Positions 1-10,080 of a stretch of DNA of 19,372 nt are shown here, piece by piece. The DNA lies in contig JADHZB010001553.1 of assembly GCA_015657535.1 (NCBI GenBank), positions 1 to 19,372 of the forward strand. The letters run 5' to 3'. The stretch comes from Nephromyces sp. MM_2019 (taxonomy: Eukaryota > Apicomplexa > Aconoidasida > Nephromycida). Each line of letters opens with the position of its first letter. Position 1 is the first letter of the stretch. Position numbers and translations under genes: made by a program. The notes beneath the pieces were generated by a model. It was given only the letters and a program-made list of their open reading frames with translations. It ran no database searches and had not been told where the DNA came from.

Positions 1-323
1 GAGGTTATATTGCGGGGTAGAGAAGGGGGATTTATTTCCTTCGTGGGATTATGGCTACAGCAGCTTGGGGTTTGCGGATGGCAGAGAGGTGCGTTCGTTT
101 GTGTGTCAGTATGTACCAGGGTTCATGTGGGTACGTGTGTGTTTGATAGGTATCGTGTGTAATATAGAGTATGTACGTGTTTGACGGGGGTGTGTGTAAG
201 ATTGTACGGGGATTGTGTGCCTGATGATGTGTGTGTGTCGGCCTATGGGGCTACGGCGAGGGTATGATTACGCGTGTCAGACTCTCGAGTGTGTGCGGAC
301 CTGCAGTACATGCATATCGGGTA

Positions 324-392
324 TTTCATGTGTGTGTAGAAACTAGATGTATGAGGGGTGTTTCATGTGTGCGTAGAAACTAGATGTATGAG
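324..392. repeat. 37-bp direct repeat, two copies
   Basis: Copies at 324-355 and 361-392 share the segment from TTTCATGTGTG through GATGTATGAG with one mismatch inside the TG run. The spacing is 37 bp. The unit contains a short TG run, like the other minisatellites in this window. Confidence 0.85.
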
Positions 393-734
393 TATTAGTG
401 GATGTGCTTCTCATGCGCATGTGCTTAGCATGTGCGTGTATGCGTATCGCACAGGTGCGACTATCACCTTCTGTGAGCGTAAGCAGCTATTTAAGTTCAC
501 TATGTGCGTGTAAGCGTTAAGAGTATATGTGTATGGTTGCTGTCTGGAGGTTGCAATGTGTGTGCTGGAACTGCATAAGTATTAAGGGCGTATTTGAGAC
601 TTTGGTTGACTATGCATATAGGCACATGAACTGTTAAGCGATTAAGCATGTGTGTGTGCTGGTTAATTTTAAGGGAATTATCACATGTGCTTATTGTGCT
701 TGTGTGTGCATGTGTGTGTCTGTATATGTCAGTC

Positions 735-794
735 TGTGTGCGTGGGTCCATTCGTGTGAGTATGTGTGCGTGGGTCCATTCGTGTGAGTATGTG
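735..794. repeat. 30-bp tandem repeat, two copies
   Basis: Two adjacent copies of a 30-bp unit containing GTGGGTCCATTCGTGTGAG, at about 735-764 and 765-794, lie inside the TG-rich spacer. Confidence 0.85.
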
Positions 795-1409
795 TGCATG
801 GGCTCGCGTGTGTGACTCTGCATGCGTGGGTGTCTGTGTGTGTGTGTACGTGTGTGTGTGTACATATCTGCGTCTGTGTGTGTGTTTCCATCTGCTGGTG
901 TGTGTGTGTTCGCGCCTGCTTGCGTGTCTCTATGCCTGCGTGTGTTTGTGTATTCGTATATGAACGTGTATGTACGTGTGTCCGCGTGATAAATATTATA
1001 TATGCATACAGGCTTTTCACACGTTGCTATCTACTTGGTATTCAGTCTTCTCAAGCATGGCATGTGTATGTGCGTAGAAGCGTGTGCGATGAAGAAGGTA
1101 ACAATGTGGATGCACCTTCTTAAGCATGTGTGTGTATTATATCTGCTTCTGAGGTATAGCCAAGACGTGGCTCAGTTTACTTTCTAATACTCTTCAACTA
1201 GCTCATTGCTATCATATGCTAGGCGTTTATTGCTGTATGAAGAGCCACACACACACTAAGAAGAGGCGTAAGAAAGTAGTCTTTAGGGTAGAGAGATTGC
1301 CGCACACAGGCACCACTGAACAGCAGGCGAACTGGCAAGTGTATTCTTCTGAATACTAGGAACATACCGTTGAGAGACCAGCCACACACACACTTTAGAC
1401 CAGCAGCTG

Positions 1410-1527
1410 ATACTCTAAAGACTAGGGACACACACCCGGAGCACTAGGGAAACTCACCGCGAAGACTAGAGAAACACACGCGGAAGGCTAGCGACACACA
1501 CGGAAGGCTAGGGACACAGAGCAGAAG
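1410..1527. repeat. Degenerate ~22-bp minisatellite
   Basis: CTAG recurs at 1422, 1444, 1466, 1488 and 1508, each followed by a purine-rich and CA-rich segment (consensus GAAGRCTAGRGACACACACG). On the minus strand each unit reads CCCTAG-YCTTCCG-GTGTGTG, so it resembles a miniature splice acceptor and donor pair. It appears related to the 18-bp array at 1799. Confidence 0.75.
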
Positions 1528-1657
1528 GATTGGGAGATGCACACGCACGCACACACGACTACTCCTTCGAAGGACTAGCAGCGTGTACGCTAAAAGTGAA
1601 TATTATTAATCTCCGCACACACAATCTCTGAGCCTAGATATTGCACACACACTCTAC

Positions 1658-2891
1658 CTGCATTTCATAGTATCGCAAAATCTTCCTGCTTGAAAGGCAG
1701 ATTATCTTCCTTCTTTGAATAAAGCCAAGCTTCCAAAGAAGCTTGAATGGGTAAATAAAGGGAAAACGTGAAAGGATCCTTCTTCCCTAAGCTCACGCAC
1801 CGAAGATCGCACACACACCGAAGATAGCACACACACCGAAGATAGCACACACACCGAAGATAGCACACACACCGAAGATAGCACGCACACACGCTTCGTA
1901 GTATATTTCTTCTATAAAACGGGTTGGAATCCCATAAAATTTGAAGCTCAAAAGATATATCAGGGATTATCAAAAATATGCCTAGTGATTGCGCCACACA
2001 CATGCACACACACACGCACAAGAGCAGACGTATCCTTAGATTCTTCCAATAACCTTCTATTAATAATACCTCACTTTCTAGGAAAAAAATATCATAGAGT
2101 TTCCCAAGAGCCTCGCTAGGAAAGCAAGATGCTCAAACTATAGCGGTATGTGTGTGTGGGTGTGTGTGTGGGTGCGTGTGTCACGCAAGTATATATGTGT
2201 GAGTATCCGCAGGCGTGTGTGAGTGTGAATATCAGTGTGTGTGTGTGTGTGTGTGTGAATATGTATTCGTGTGTGCGAGTATGCGCATGACGTGTGTGCG
2301 TATGCGCGTTTGCATGCGTCTTTATACCAATTTTTGCATATTCATCATGCATCCTTAAGCTTGGGTTTCTACAAAAACTTGTGTGGTGCGTGTGCATATG
2401 TTTTGGTGCTTTGAAATGTGTGTGTGTGTTTCAGAGTGGAAACATACAGTCAAGCGTGGGCTAATCAAAGGTGTATCATGCTGGGCACGAGATTCTGTAG
2501 GAAATTTATGCAAGCTGTATGTGCATACTGTGTGCGCAGCCCGTGTAATCATGCGGTGTGCATACGCTGTGTGCCTAGGCTGTGTGTGAGCTTATAGGTG
2601 CCTTCATGTTTCGCACACTTCTACATGTGGTGCAGCTCCTTGCAATGATACATACATTGAAGAAGTTGAAGAATGAAGATATACTAAAGAGAGAAACTAC
2701 TAGCTTAATGGCTCTAGAGATACCCTCTTTCTTGGCACTAGGCAAAGAAACCCACCTTTTTGCTTCTTTGATGTTTTTCTGCTTCTTCTTCTCCTTTTTC
2801 TCCTTCTTTGATGTCTTTCTGCTTCTCTGATTATCTTTCTCTCTTCTTCCTTAGCACTCGATTTTCCGTCTTTCACTTCCTTTTTCATCAT
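1658..2891 (-). CDS. Unrecognised minus-strand gene, provisional exons
   Basis: I do not recognise this gene. Candidate exons in order are: 2891-2756, starting Met-Met and very Lys/Arg-rich, ending AAAAAG before a GTGGGT donor in phase 1; 2494-2448, after TTTCCTACAG, encoding SRAQHDTPLISPRLT and ending at GTATGT, and its entry phase matches; about 2115-2047, after TTTCCTAG; about 1988-1900, containing ELQILWDSNPFYRR; and about 1799-1658, ending at GCAG before GTAGAG. The entry-phase-0 reading of the 2115 exon passes through TGA at 2094-2092 and 2073-2071. The last exon has one reading (KKDPFTFSLYLPIQASLEAW) that crosses TGA at 1667-1665 and another frame that is fully open. Start, some boundaries and 3' continuation are unresolved. 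The basic first exon looks low-complexity and could be a nuclear or coiled segment. Confidence 0.35.
1799..1890. repeat. 18-bp minisatellite, five copies
   Basis: CGAAGAT starts at 1801, 1819, 1837, 1855 and 1873, an exact 18-bp period, and each is followed by a CACACAC run. Because 18 is a multiple of three, the minus strand stays open and would encode a six-residue repeat (CVCYLR). The array may be an intron of the minus-strand candidate gene, or part of its exon. Confidence 0.93.
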
Positions 2892-2933
2892 TCACTGAAG
2901 AGTCTAGACTACTATCCTTTGATTTAAGTTTTA

Positions 2934-3380
2934 ATGTATTATTTAGGGGTTTCTCTGAGTTGTACTTCCTCATATCGTCATTTCCATCAATTTCATAGTA
3001 TTATGAGTGGAAGGCAATCTATCGAAGTTCGAGATCTCCTCTTTATAACCCCTACCCTTTGCTACGACTTAAAGATTAGGGTATACACACATACGCTAGC
3101 TGACACACGCATACGTAAAATATACTCGTGCACACATACACACTAGCTGATATACTCATGTAAAATGCTCTCGTGCACACACAAGTTAGCTCAGGCAAAC
3201 GTAAAATTTACCCACACACACACTAATACACATGTACATGTACTCCCACCAACACAAACTTAAAAGCATCTTCACTCACGACTCTACAGGAAGGACACAA
3301 GCTTCCAGGCTAGCTTGAAGGAGAAGGGAGAGGCCTATAGCGAGGCCCTAGTAAAGGCAGTGAAAACGCATAGAAGCTAA
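2934..3380 (+). CDS. Plus-strand exon candidates of unknown gene
   Basis: I do not recognise this gene. The best exon is 3290-3380: after acceptor CTCTACAG it reads KDTSFQASLKEKGEAYSEAL and ends HRS with TAA at 3378-3380. It has a charged amphipathic composition quite unlike the surrounding CA-rich DNA, and it enters in phase 2. A possible first exon is 3003-3080, with ATG giving MSGRQSIEVRDLLFITP and a GTATAC donor in phase 0, so it does not join the later exon directly. An intermediate exon, or a different upstream gene, would be needed. The intron between them is CA-rich. Confidence 0.3.
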
Positions 3381-4014
3381 AAGAGGAGGCAGAGAAACCA
3401 TCAAAGACTAACAATTGAATCATAAAAAGTAGCTGTCATGATACCCATTTCTAGTGTTACCCCCAAGCAAGTAAAGTACTGCTTATAGCAGTTAGATTAA
3501 GCTCAGAGTAGTAGCTCTATCAATATAGCTAATAGTAGCAGTATCCAAACACACTAGTTAAGTAGTAGGGAAAGGGGCAGTAACACGCTACTCGGCTACT
3601 ACAAACAAAGAAATACACACATACAGTTTAACGCAGTAACGCAGAAACACACAAACTAATATACATCAACGTACCCACCAGGACTTACTTACAGAGACAC
3701 AGAAACATACACGCCCACACACACACCTACCAGCACACACGCGCACCAAAACACACACACGCACCAAAACACACACACGCACCAACACACACACACCCAC
3801 CAAAACATCCACACACCGACATACATACTAACCCTATTATGGTAAACCCTCTCCTTATCCTTCAATCAGCAATACCTATATAAATTTCAAGGTATATGGA
3901 CGCTAAACAATACTGTAGCTTGTAGAGTCAACTATTCAATGTGTTTCAACGCGCACCCACCTAAGCATACCTGTAAAGACCCGTACACACGCACACACAC
4001 ATACATATCAAGTC
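3381..4014. other. Intergenic spacer
   Basis: No convincing exon is visible. The left part (3440-3600) has several TAGTAGCTCTAT-like and AGCAGTA words. The right part is CA-rich and contains the 18-bp array at 3725-3818. This is presumably the upstream region of the gene starting at 4015; I see no clear promoter motif. Confidence 0.55.
3725..3818. repeat. 18-bp CA-rich minisatellite
   Basis: ACCAAA or ACCAAC starts at 3745, 3763, 3781 and 3799, an exact 18-bp period, with CACACAC filling the rest of each unit. The period equals that of the array at 1799-1890 although the non-CA core differs. Confidence 0.85.
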
Positions 4015-7000
4015 ATGGAATCCCTTAGCTACTACTCTTCCTTCTTCATCCTATCAGTCTTCCTTCTTTTTTCTTTTTTCCCTATCCATGAATTACCCAC
4101 ACACACACTACAACAGCGCTGTAGCAATCATCGCACACAGCACTATGCCTACGCCTTAGAACAGCCCAACGATGCTAGTGAAGAGCTAGCTTCTAGCGAT
4201 AAGGAGGAGACTAGGCTAGAAGCTCTGCAGGCAGAAGAAAGCTACTTCGCGTACTACGGAGTAATAGACGATACGAAGAGGAAGAAGCAAAGCTTGAAGG
4301 GTAGCATATACTTTGATGCTCCCTTCGCTGATGTGGAAAGGAAATTGCTGGGCGGTAAGTTTGGGGAGTAGCAGTGACGCACACACACAGATCTAGAGTA
4401 GAGATAGCGAGACGCACACACCCAGAGAGTATAGAGAATGACACACGCACACACAGAAAGACTTAAAGAGAGAGACTTTAGGCAGCTTATTGCTCTTTTC
4501 TTTGTGTGAACAAGTACACGCACGTTGATGGTGTATTAGCGGAATTTGGTGTGTGCAGCAAAGAATATGAACAAGTGCAGCTTCTCATCCACACACCACA
4601 GCTTTTACTTTCAATGCAATCTCACATGGAGTATGCAAGCATCTAGAATCTCCATTTCCTTGTGTGTTTTTGCAGGCCTTATCTCCATGCTTGCAGTACA
4701 TCTGTGTGTGCGCAGAACTTTACCAAACATGCGTGTATGTCAATTTACCCAACATCCCCCTGTATGTGTGCTAATCACCACATAACCTACCTAGTGCGCA
4801 AATCTGCACACATTCCTATAGCAAAGACTTCATATCTGCGTATAACACACACTGTAACAACATCTATTACCAAATTCATTCAGGCATTGCACACACACCA
4901 AGCAGTCTCAACCTAGCGTCTTTAGCTCTAAATGCTGTGGCTGGGGAAATGGTAGAAGTGGAAGGTTGGCAGGCCTTTCAAGAGAGCTTCTTCAAACGAA
5001 TCCTCTCAAACTCCGAGGAGGAGGGAAAGAGGGAAACGCCTATAAATCCCCTCCCTATCGGTGCACGTACAGCACTATCATCAGAAGGTAGTTATCCATG
5101 CTAGTGCATGTGTGTGTATTTTTTTTTCACTCACGATATGACAAAGAATAGCTTAGAAAATGGGAAGTTAAGCTGCTAGTGACTTTTTTTGAGAGTGATA
5201 TCAAGAGATGAAGAGCTTGTGTGTGTATTGCGTGTTGTGTGTATGTGTGTTTTATGCTGTGTATGTTGTATGCTGTGTATTGTGTGCTGTATACTGTGTG
5301 TGCGTATGTGTGTGTGTGTGTGCGTATGTGTGTGTGTGTGCGCGCACCCATCAACGAGCATGTAACTACCCTCACTAGGATATTAGTATGCACGTGATGC
5401 CTGAACCTTCTGCACCTTCATTTTCTTCCTCATGCACGCACATACACAGTCCCGTCTATTTTGTGCGTGCGTAAATCAGTATTTTCTTCACACAAATATA
5501 TAGAGCTATAACTTCATTCTTCTGCAGATCAAAACAACCTAGTAAAGAGATATGTACAGAGTAGAATAACCTCTTACTTTGCATCACGGCAAGAAAGTCT
5601 TGAAGACGAGTTTAAAGAGCTGCAAAGTAAGAAGCTGCTGGAAGTAGCCCTAGAAAGCCTCATCGACACACTAGCTAAGAAGCTGAATATCGATACTTCA
5701 TCAGATAGGCTCAACGATACCCTTTTCAGCGTCTTTGAAGTGGCCTTCTTCAGGATGAAACAGGTACTGTGTGCGTGTGCATTGTGTGTGCGGGAGATGG
5801 TAAATAGCATCGACAAGAGAGCTGGAAGCACGGGTTTTTGCCAGCCACATTTGACGCACACGCAAGCATTTTATAGCCTCTTGAGTTTGATGAGCGTTTA
5901 ACGTTTTCTAGCAGAAGTCTAGTTTGGTTGGTGTGTCGAGCTGGGTAGGGGATCACATTTATGCATCGAGAAACACACGCATGGGTGGTTGTAGCTAGAA
6001 AGGCTCGTAGAGAGTGATGGGTGGGATATAAAGAGTAGAGGATTGCACACAGAGTGATGAATTGAGCTTGAAACATAGAATGTAGACCCAGCACCTCACA
6101 CACACAGAATATAGATCGACTCAAACCCCCAGAAGACAGACCCACCACTACTGCCCCACCCACCACTTCGTTACCCACCTCCACTTCCCCACTACTCCCC
6201 CACCCACCACCACCCCTCATAAACCCACTCCTTCCCCACCACCCTGTTTTCCAGGAAGAGAGCGATTCATTGTTAACCACGTGTACGAAGCTCCTCTTGG
6301 CCCCCTTAGCAACCTTCCCCTCATCCCCTCCCCCCCACAGCCACCCCCCATCTACACACACACAAAGACTGCTGAAGGATGAGTTTGCAATCGCTACTCT
6401 TCCCCCCACCTATGGAGATGTGTACATACGCCCTGGAACTAGGGTAGGGGGGCAAGTGATACCCTCTGGACGAATTGGGGGGTGGGCTTTTGCCTACGAT
6501 ATGCGGGGTATACAGCCGGGGGTAACCACCAACTACGGAGCATGGTACCCCCTCTTCTACCCCTACAAATATGGGAATATGTTTACCTACACTGGAGCCC
6601 CCACCGAAGAAGAGAAGAAGAAGATTACACTAGATCCATTCCAGACTTCCTACACACCAGGAGAGGGTAGAAACGGGAGCCCAAATTCTGGGGATCGGGG
6701 GGTAGCTAGATCTACCCTGATGATGGGTGGAGAGGGTGATGGGAGTGAGGGGAGTGAGCCGGGTGAGACCGGCGAGGGCGGTGAGGGGGAGGAAGATAAA
6801 CTCTCTGCTCTTCGCTTCTCCAGCAGTGTTGCTAGCCTCTTTCAAACTAGCTATGTGAACAGCAGTGCTAGTGTAAACCCTCCGCAGCCACTCCCATTGG
6901 ATGAAGCTCCTGCTGGGAAATCCTCTACACTACTAGCATTGAGCTCTCCTCTCGTACACACCACCCCTTCATCCCAGCATGCCACAGACTTGAAGCAACT

Positions 7001-8015
7001 AAACTATACGAGAGATACTGAACGCCGTATGCCTCTGCAGCTGAACCTATGCACTGAGGAAGTAACTAGAGCCTTGAAGCTACACCAGCGAGTGGGAACA
7101 CCAAATAGCAGAAAAATAAGCATTTTGCTAAGGTCTGTCGAAGCTCTCTTCTCTGCAGTCTCACAGAGAGACTCGCTCTCTCACCCTGAGGAGGCAGGTA
7201 AAGGTGGGAGAGAGAGGAGAGTAGATGAGAAAATCGTCGACGGAGGGTATGCACCAGAGACCAGCAAGAGTCTAAGCTCAGAGGCTGATGCTGCATGGAA
7301 GCCTTTGACGATGCTTGAAGAGTATATTGATAAGCTAACTGAGATGTATAGGCAGTTTCCTGCAGATGCAAACAGTATCAAGCAAGGCAAGGAAAGGGTA
7401 GTCGAGGATGCCGTGCCTGGATCTGAGCCACAGCCAAGCATCATCTCGGCACCAGAAAGGAAGGGCACTGCTACTGAAACACATCATCATCCACACCTTC
7501 GTTCTGGCCATCTTGGTACATCTGGTCCATTTCCTGCTTCCTCCCCCGAGTCTTATACTGCTGCAACCTTCTCTGGGTCGCTTTCTACTACTCCTGGAGT
7601 ACTAGTCAATCCTCAAAAACTCCATACCGAGAAGAAGCCTCAGCAGCGATTTTCTTGGCTGCTTGAGTCGTTAGAGACCCCAGGCGAAGAAATGTGGAGG
7701 GAAGAACTAACACACACACACATAGATTACCTCTGCAGTAGGTCCGTCAGGGCTTTCTTTGGAGGAGTTGAGTATGACGGGAGTGAATTACTGAGAGCAA
7801 AGGCTGACGAAAGCCTAGGGGCTGAGCTAGTAGAGGATGTTATTGGGAAGCTACTAGAGGCTGGAAACGAAGAAAAAATGTCTACACACACGCAATTTGA
7901 TGAGTTTCTAGGTAGAGTGAGAGCACTGATGCGACATATAGGGTATGAACTAGTTGACGTAGCTTTGGCTGGGCTGAAGGAGTATCTTCCCACCAGCAAT
8001 GATAACTGCAATTGA
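4015..8015 (+). CDS. Secreted protein of unknown function, main exons
   Basis: I do not recognise this protein. Four exons join in consistent phase: 4015-4354 (donor GTAAGT, phase 1), 4884-5087 (acceptor ATTCAG, donor GTAGTT, phase 1), 5528-5763 (acceptor TTCTGCAG, donor GTACTG, phase 0) and 6255 onward (acceptor TTTTCCAG). To the first TGA this gives 846 residues. Residues about 8-24 are strongly hydrophobic after a short N-terminus, a likely signal peptide or anchor. Residues 55-100 and 185-255 are charged and probably helical. Residues about 295-390 look like a conserved globular block (GGWAFAYDMRGIQPG, YGAWYPLFYPYKYG) rich in Tyr, Gly and Pro. A long Ser/Pro/Glu-rich linker follows, then charged helical segments. 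A 60-nt in-frame stretch, 6281-6340, has GT...CACAG ends and a pyrimidine tract and could be an optional intron. Introns 1 and 2 hold CA and TG runs. TGA TGA at 8013-8018 may not be the true end; see the next entry. Confidence 0.75.
5104..5350. repeat. TG-rich tract in intron 2
   Basis: This lies between exons ending at 5087 and starting at 5528 of the large gene. It contains TG runs, a nested TGTATTGTGTGCTGTATAC-type repeat at 5220-5300, and two near-identical blocks TGCGTATGTGTGTGTGTG. Long antisense open frames here (Thr/His repeats) are artefacts. Confidence 0.9.
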
Positions 8016-8781
8016 TGATTAGAGCAAGGCTTATATGATGTGGAGAGAAGTGTGTTTGATGAGTGGTGGAATGTGTGTATGTGCGTGTGTGTGTGTCGCT
8101 TGGTAGAAGCACACAACCAGTAGGCTTTGTGTACATTGAACTTGTGATTATCGATGAAGGGGGCAGGAAGTCATTGCATGTATACCGTGTGTGTACAATT
8201 TAAAGCTTAATGTAGTTGAAGCCATTCTTGCAAGCTGAGACACACACACGTAGAGACACGCACACGCAGAGATTCACAAACACAGAGATGCTCACACACA
8301 TAGGTACACATATACAGAGGCATACACACAGACAAATAAATGCAGCTGTGATATGTCAAACTCCATTTCCTAAGCATCAAAAAACTCCCTGATAAGAATT
8401 GCTTCTTTTAGCTTATTTAGGGAGGGCTTTAGCCAGCAGTTGCTGGACTCGTGGTGTATGTGCCTATCATGTGGGGAGTTGGTGCTTGAGCTCTCTCAAG
8501 TGTGAGGTTCTATACTCTTTTGGGCTTGTACAATTGTGTGCATGCCTATGTGCGTGTCTGTCCGTGTGTGTGTGTGTGCGTGTACGTGTATATGTGTGTG
8601 TACATGGCTGTGTGTGTATGTAAATGTGAGCGTATCTGCGTGCCTGCACCTGTGTGCGTGCATGCCAATCCCTGTGTGCGACAAGGCTATAGTTGAAGTT
8701 CCAGTTAAGCCTCGTCGTATCACTAGAAGCTCCATCCATAAGGGGATTACCTACTCAAAAAAGCGAGAGAAGGCAGCTTAG
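8016..8781 (+). CDS. Probable 3' exons of the same gene
   Basis: Immediately after TGA TGA, in the same frame, comes LEQGLYDVERSVFDEWWN, which looks coding and runs to a GTGTGT or GTATGT donor at 8073 or 8077. Three further short exons then chain in phase 1: 8121-8186 (after CACAACCAG; GFVYIELVIIDEGGRKSLHV), about 8375-8455 (NSLIRIASFSLFREGFSQQL, donor GTATGT) and about 8693-8781 (PVKPRRITRSSIHKGITYS, basic tail, TAG stop). With the upstream exons the total is 2838 nt, an exact multiple of three (945 codons plus stop). GT-run donors permit other phases, so individual boundaries are uncertain. The stretch can be joined to the previous entry either by reading the two TGAs as sense codons or by a roughly 110-nt intron (for example GTAGAG at 7911 to GATTAG at 8021), whose acceptor lacks the pyrimidine-CAG form of the well supported introns here. 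Confidence 0.5.
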
Positions 8782-8958
8782 CTCTACTTAATGCACCATT
8801 AGTGTGCTCAAAGCCTAGGCTTTTTAAGCTTAACCCAAGAACTGCGTCTTCGCACACACACTCATGACTATTTATAAGCTAATAGTAAGTGCACGCACAC
8901 ATGCACATACACACACTCAGGACTATACATAAGCACACACACAAACACACACATGCAG

Positions 8959-9132
8959 CCCAGCAGTTGACATGTTGCCAGTGATAGGAACACTTTCACT
9001 GTATCGCTCGTGGCGCTCTTTACCTAGTGAGCTTGACTATGAACAAACTTTGAAGAGAGAGATCTTCAGTTAGAGCGATCTACAGTATACGATGAAGTTA
9101 TTGTTTCATCAGACGATGATTTCAGTAGCTAG
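8959..9132 (+). CDS. Exon candidate with apparent frame break
   Basis: I do not recognise this. After an acceptor ACATGCAG, one frame reads PAVDMLPVIGTLSLYRSWRS then LPSELDYEQTLKREIFS and meets TAG at 9071-9073. Another frame then reads ERSTVYDEVIVSSDDDFSS and ends at TAG 9130-9132. The two halves together look like one C-terminal exon with an acidic tail, broken by a one-base shift near 9070. Possible explanations are a sequencing error, decay, or a short intron from GTGAGC (9029) that I could not place in phase. A short independent peptide from ATG 8972 is also possible. The upstream joining exon was not found. Confidence 0.3.
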
Positions 9133-9524
9133 TTTCGGCCTAGTTTCACACATACGTTCAAATGCTTTCCGGCTAGAGAGTGCACAAAGAGAGGAGAGCA
9201 CACACTAGCAATAATCCAGGAGCAGGTGAGTGTGTGCCAGGAGAATGCAGGGCAGCCTTCACCGGCCACACAGTGTGTGTATGCACCAAGAGGGCGGGGG
9301 CCCCCCTTCACCTGCAACACCGTGCATGTGCCTATAGCACCCACAGTACCGCTCCCTCTACTCAGTTGGAGTTCCAGTGATCCTCCCCCCCAATCTACTC
9401 GTATGAAACATTTGAATGTTCCATGAAGTGCGTGTGTTCCACTTACCTCCTGAAGGCAGATAATACTAAAACGCTGGGAATTGAGTATCGGCACACACGT
9501 CATTCTCTTGCTTCATAGTCTGTG

Positions 9525-9650
9525 TGTGCAGCAACTTTGCAATGTGTGCAGCATCTCCACAGTGTGTGCATCCTTACAGTCTGAGCACCTTCAGAGTGTG
9601 CGCAGCAGCTTCAAGGTGTGTTGAGTATCTCCAGTGTGTGCACACTCCAT
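9525..9650. repeat. Degenerate ~20-bp TGTGTGCAGC repeat
   Basis: The words TGTGTGCAGCAACTTTG, TGTGTGCAGCATCTCCAC, GTGTGTGCATCCTTACAG, AGTGTGCGCAGCAGCTTC and CCAGTGTGTGCACACTCC follow one another at roughly 18-25 bp. The pattern is a TG run followed by CAGC and a CTTC/CTCC tail. Confidence 0.65.
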
Positions 9651-9789
9651 TTTCCAAAGATTATGAGGCTTTTCTGCCAAGAAAGTGCACACACAAATAT
9701 GCTGAAGATGCTGTGGTTTCATGGAGGGAAGAAATGTGTAAATCGATTGCTTTGATGGTTGCATGCATCAAGCCTGCAAGTCATTTGGT

Positions 9790-10080
9790 ATAGAATGTGC
9801 GTGACTCTGTATGTGTGTCTGTCTGCATGTGTGAGTGTCTCTGCCTGTGTGTGTGTGTCCTTGTGTATGTGTGTTTATGCTTATCTATCTCTGTGTGTGT
9901 GTCTGCCTGCTTATGTGTCCGTGTGTATCTATGTATGTGTCTATCTATCCATTTGCGAATCATTCTTTCTGTCCGTCTGTCTGTGTCTGTGTCTGTGTCT
10001 GTGTCTGTGTCTGTGTCTGTGTGTGTCTCCTATCTAAGTTCCTATGTATCTATCTGTGTGTGTATGTGTAATCACCGCAC
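9790..10080. repeat. TG/TCTG array with TCTGTG hexamer run
   Basis: This is a long alternating TG and TCTG tract. About 9976-10024 it becomes a clean hexamer array (GTCTGT repeated about eight times). Open frames through it are compositional artefacts. Confidence 0.9.

Larger units (their letters stand above)
1..1200. repeat. TG-rich low-complexity spacer
   Basis: This stretch is dominated by degenerate TG runs with scattered CG, and no convincing exon was found. Open frames here are long only because alternating TG lacks stop codons in every frame; their translations are Cys/Val or His/Thr repeats and are not credible proteins. Two short direct repeats lie inside it and are listed separately. 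Confidence 0.75.

Noticed and set aside
691..1020. Long His/Thr-rich minus frame in the TG tract
   Set aside because: Alternating TG/CA has no stop codons in any frame, so the open frame is a compositional artefact.
1799..1890. CRISPR-like array
   Set aside because: The 18-bp units are directly adjacent with no unique spacers, and the context is eukaryotic and intron-rich.
3015..3035. Possible tRNA B-box (AGTTCGAGATCTCC)
   Set aside because: No A-box or cloverleaf pairing could be found at the right distance.
5750..6409. 219-codon minus frame opposite the large gene
   Set aside because: It overlaps intron 3 and the start of exon 4, whose phases chain well on the plus strand, and its Gly/Val-rich text mirrors the C-rich pyrimidine tract.
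7727..8136. Minus frames of 84-129 codons
   Set aside because: They are antisense shadows of the large gene's last main exon and the adjacent CA run.
9080..9125. C/D snoRNA-like words (GATGA, TCAGACGATGAT)
   Set aside because: No proper C and D box pair with a terminal stem; the region reads better as an acidic coding tail.
9129..9503. 124-codon minus frame
   Set aside because: Internal repetition of 15-residue units matches a diverged DNA repeat, and no splice context or family supports a gene.
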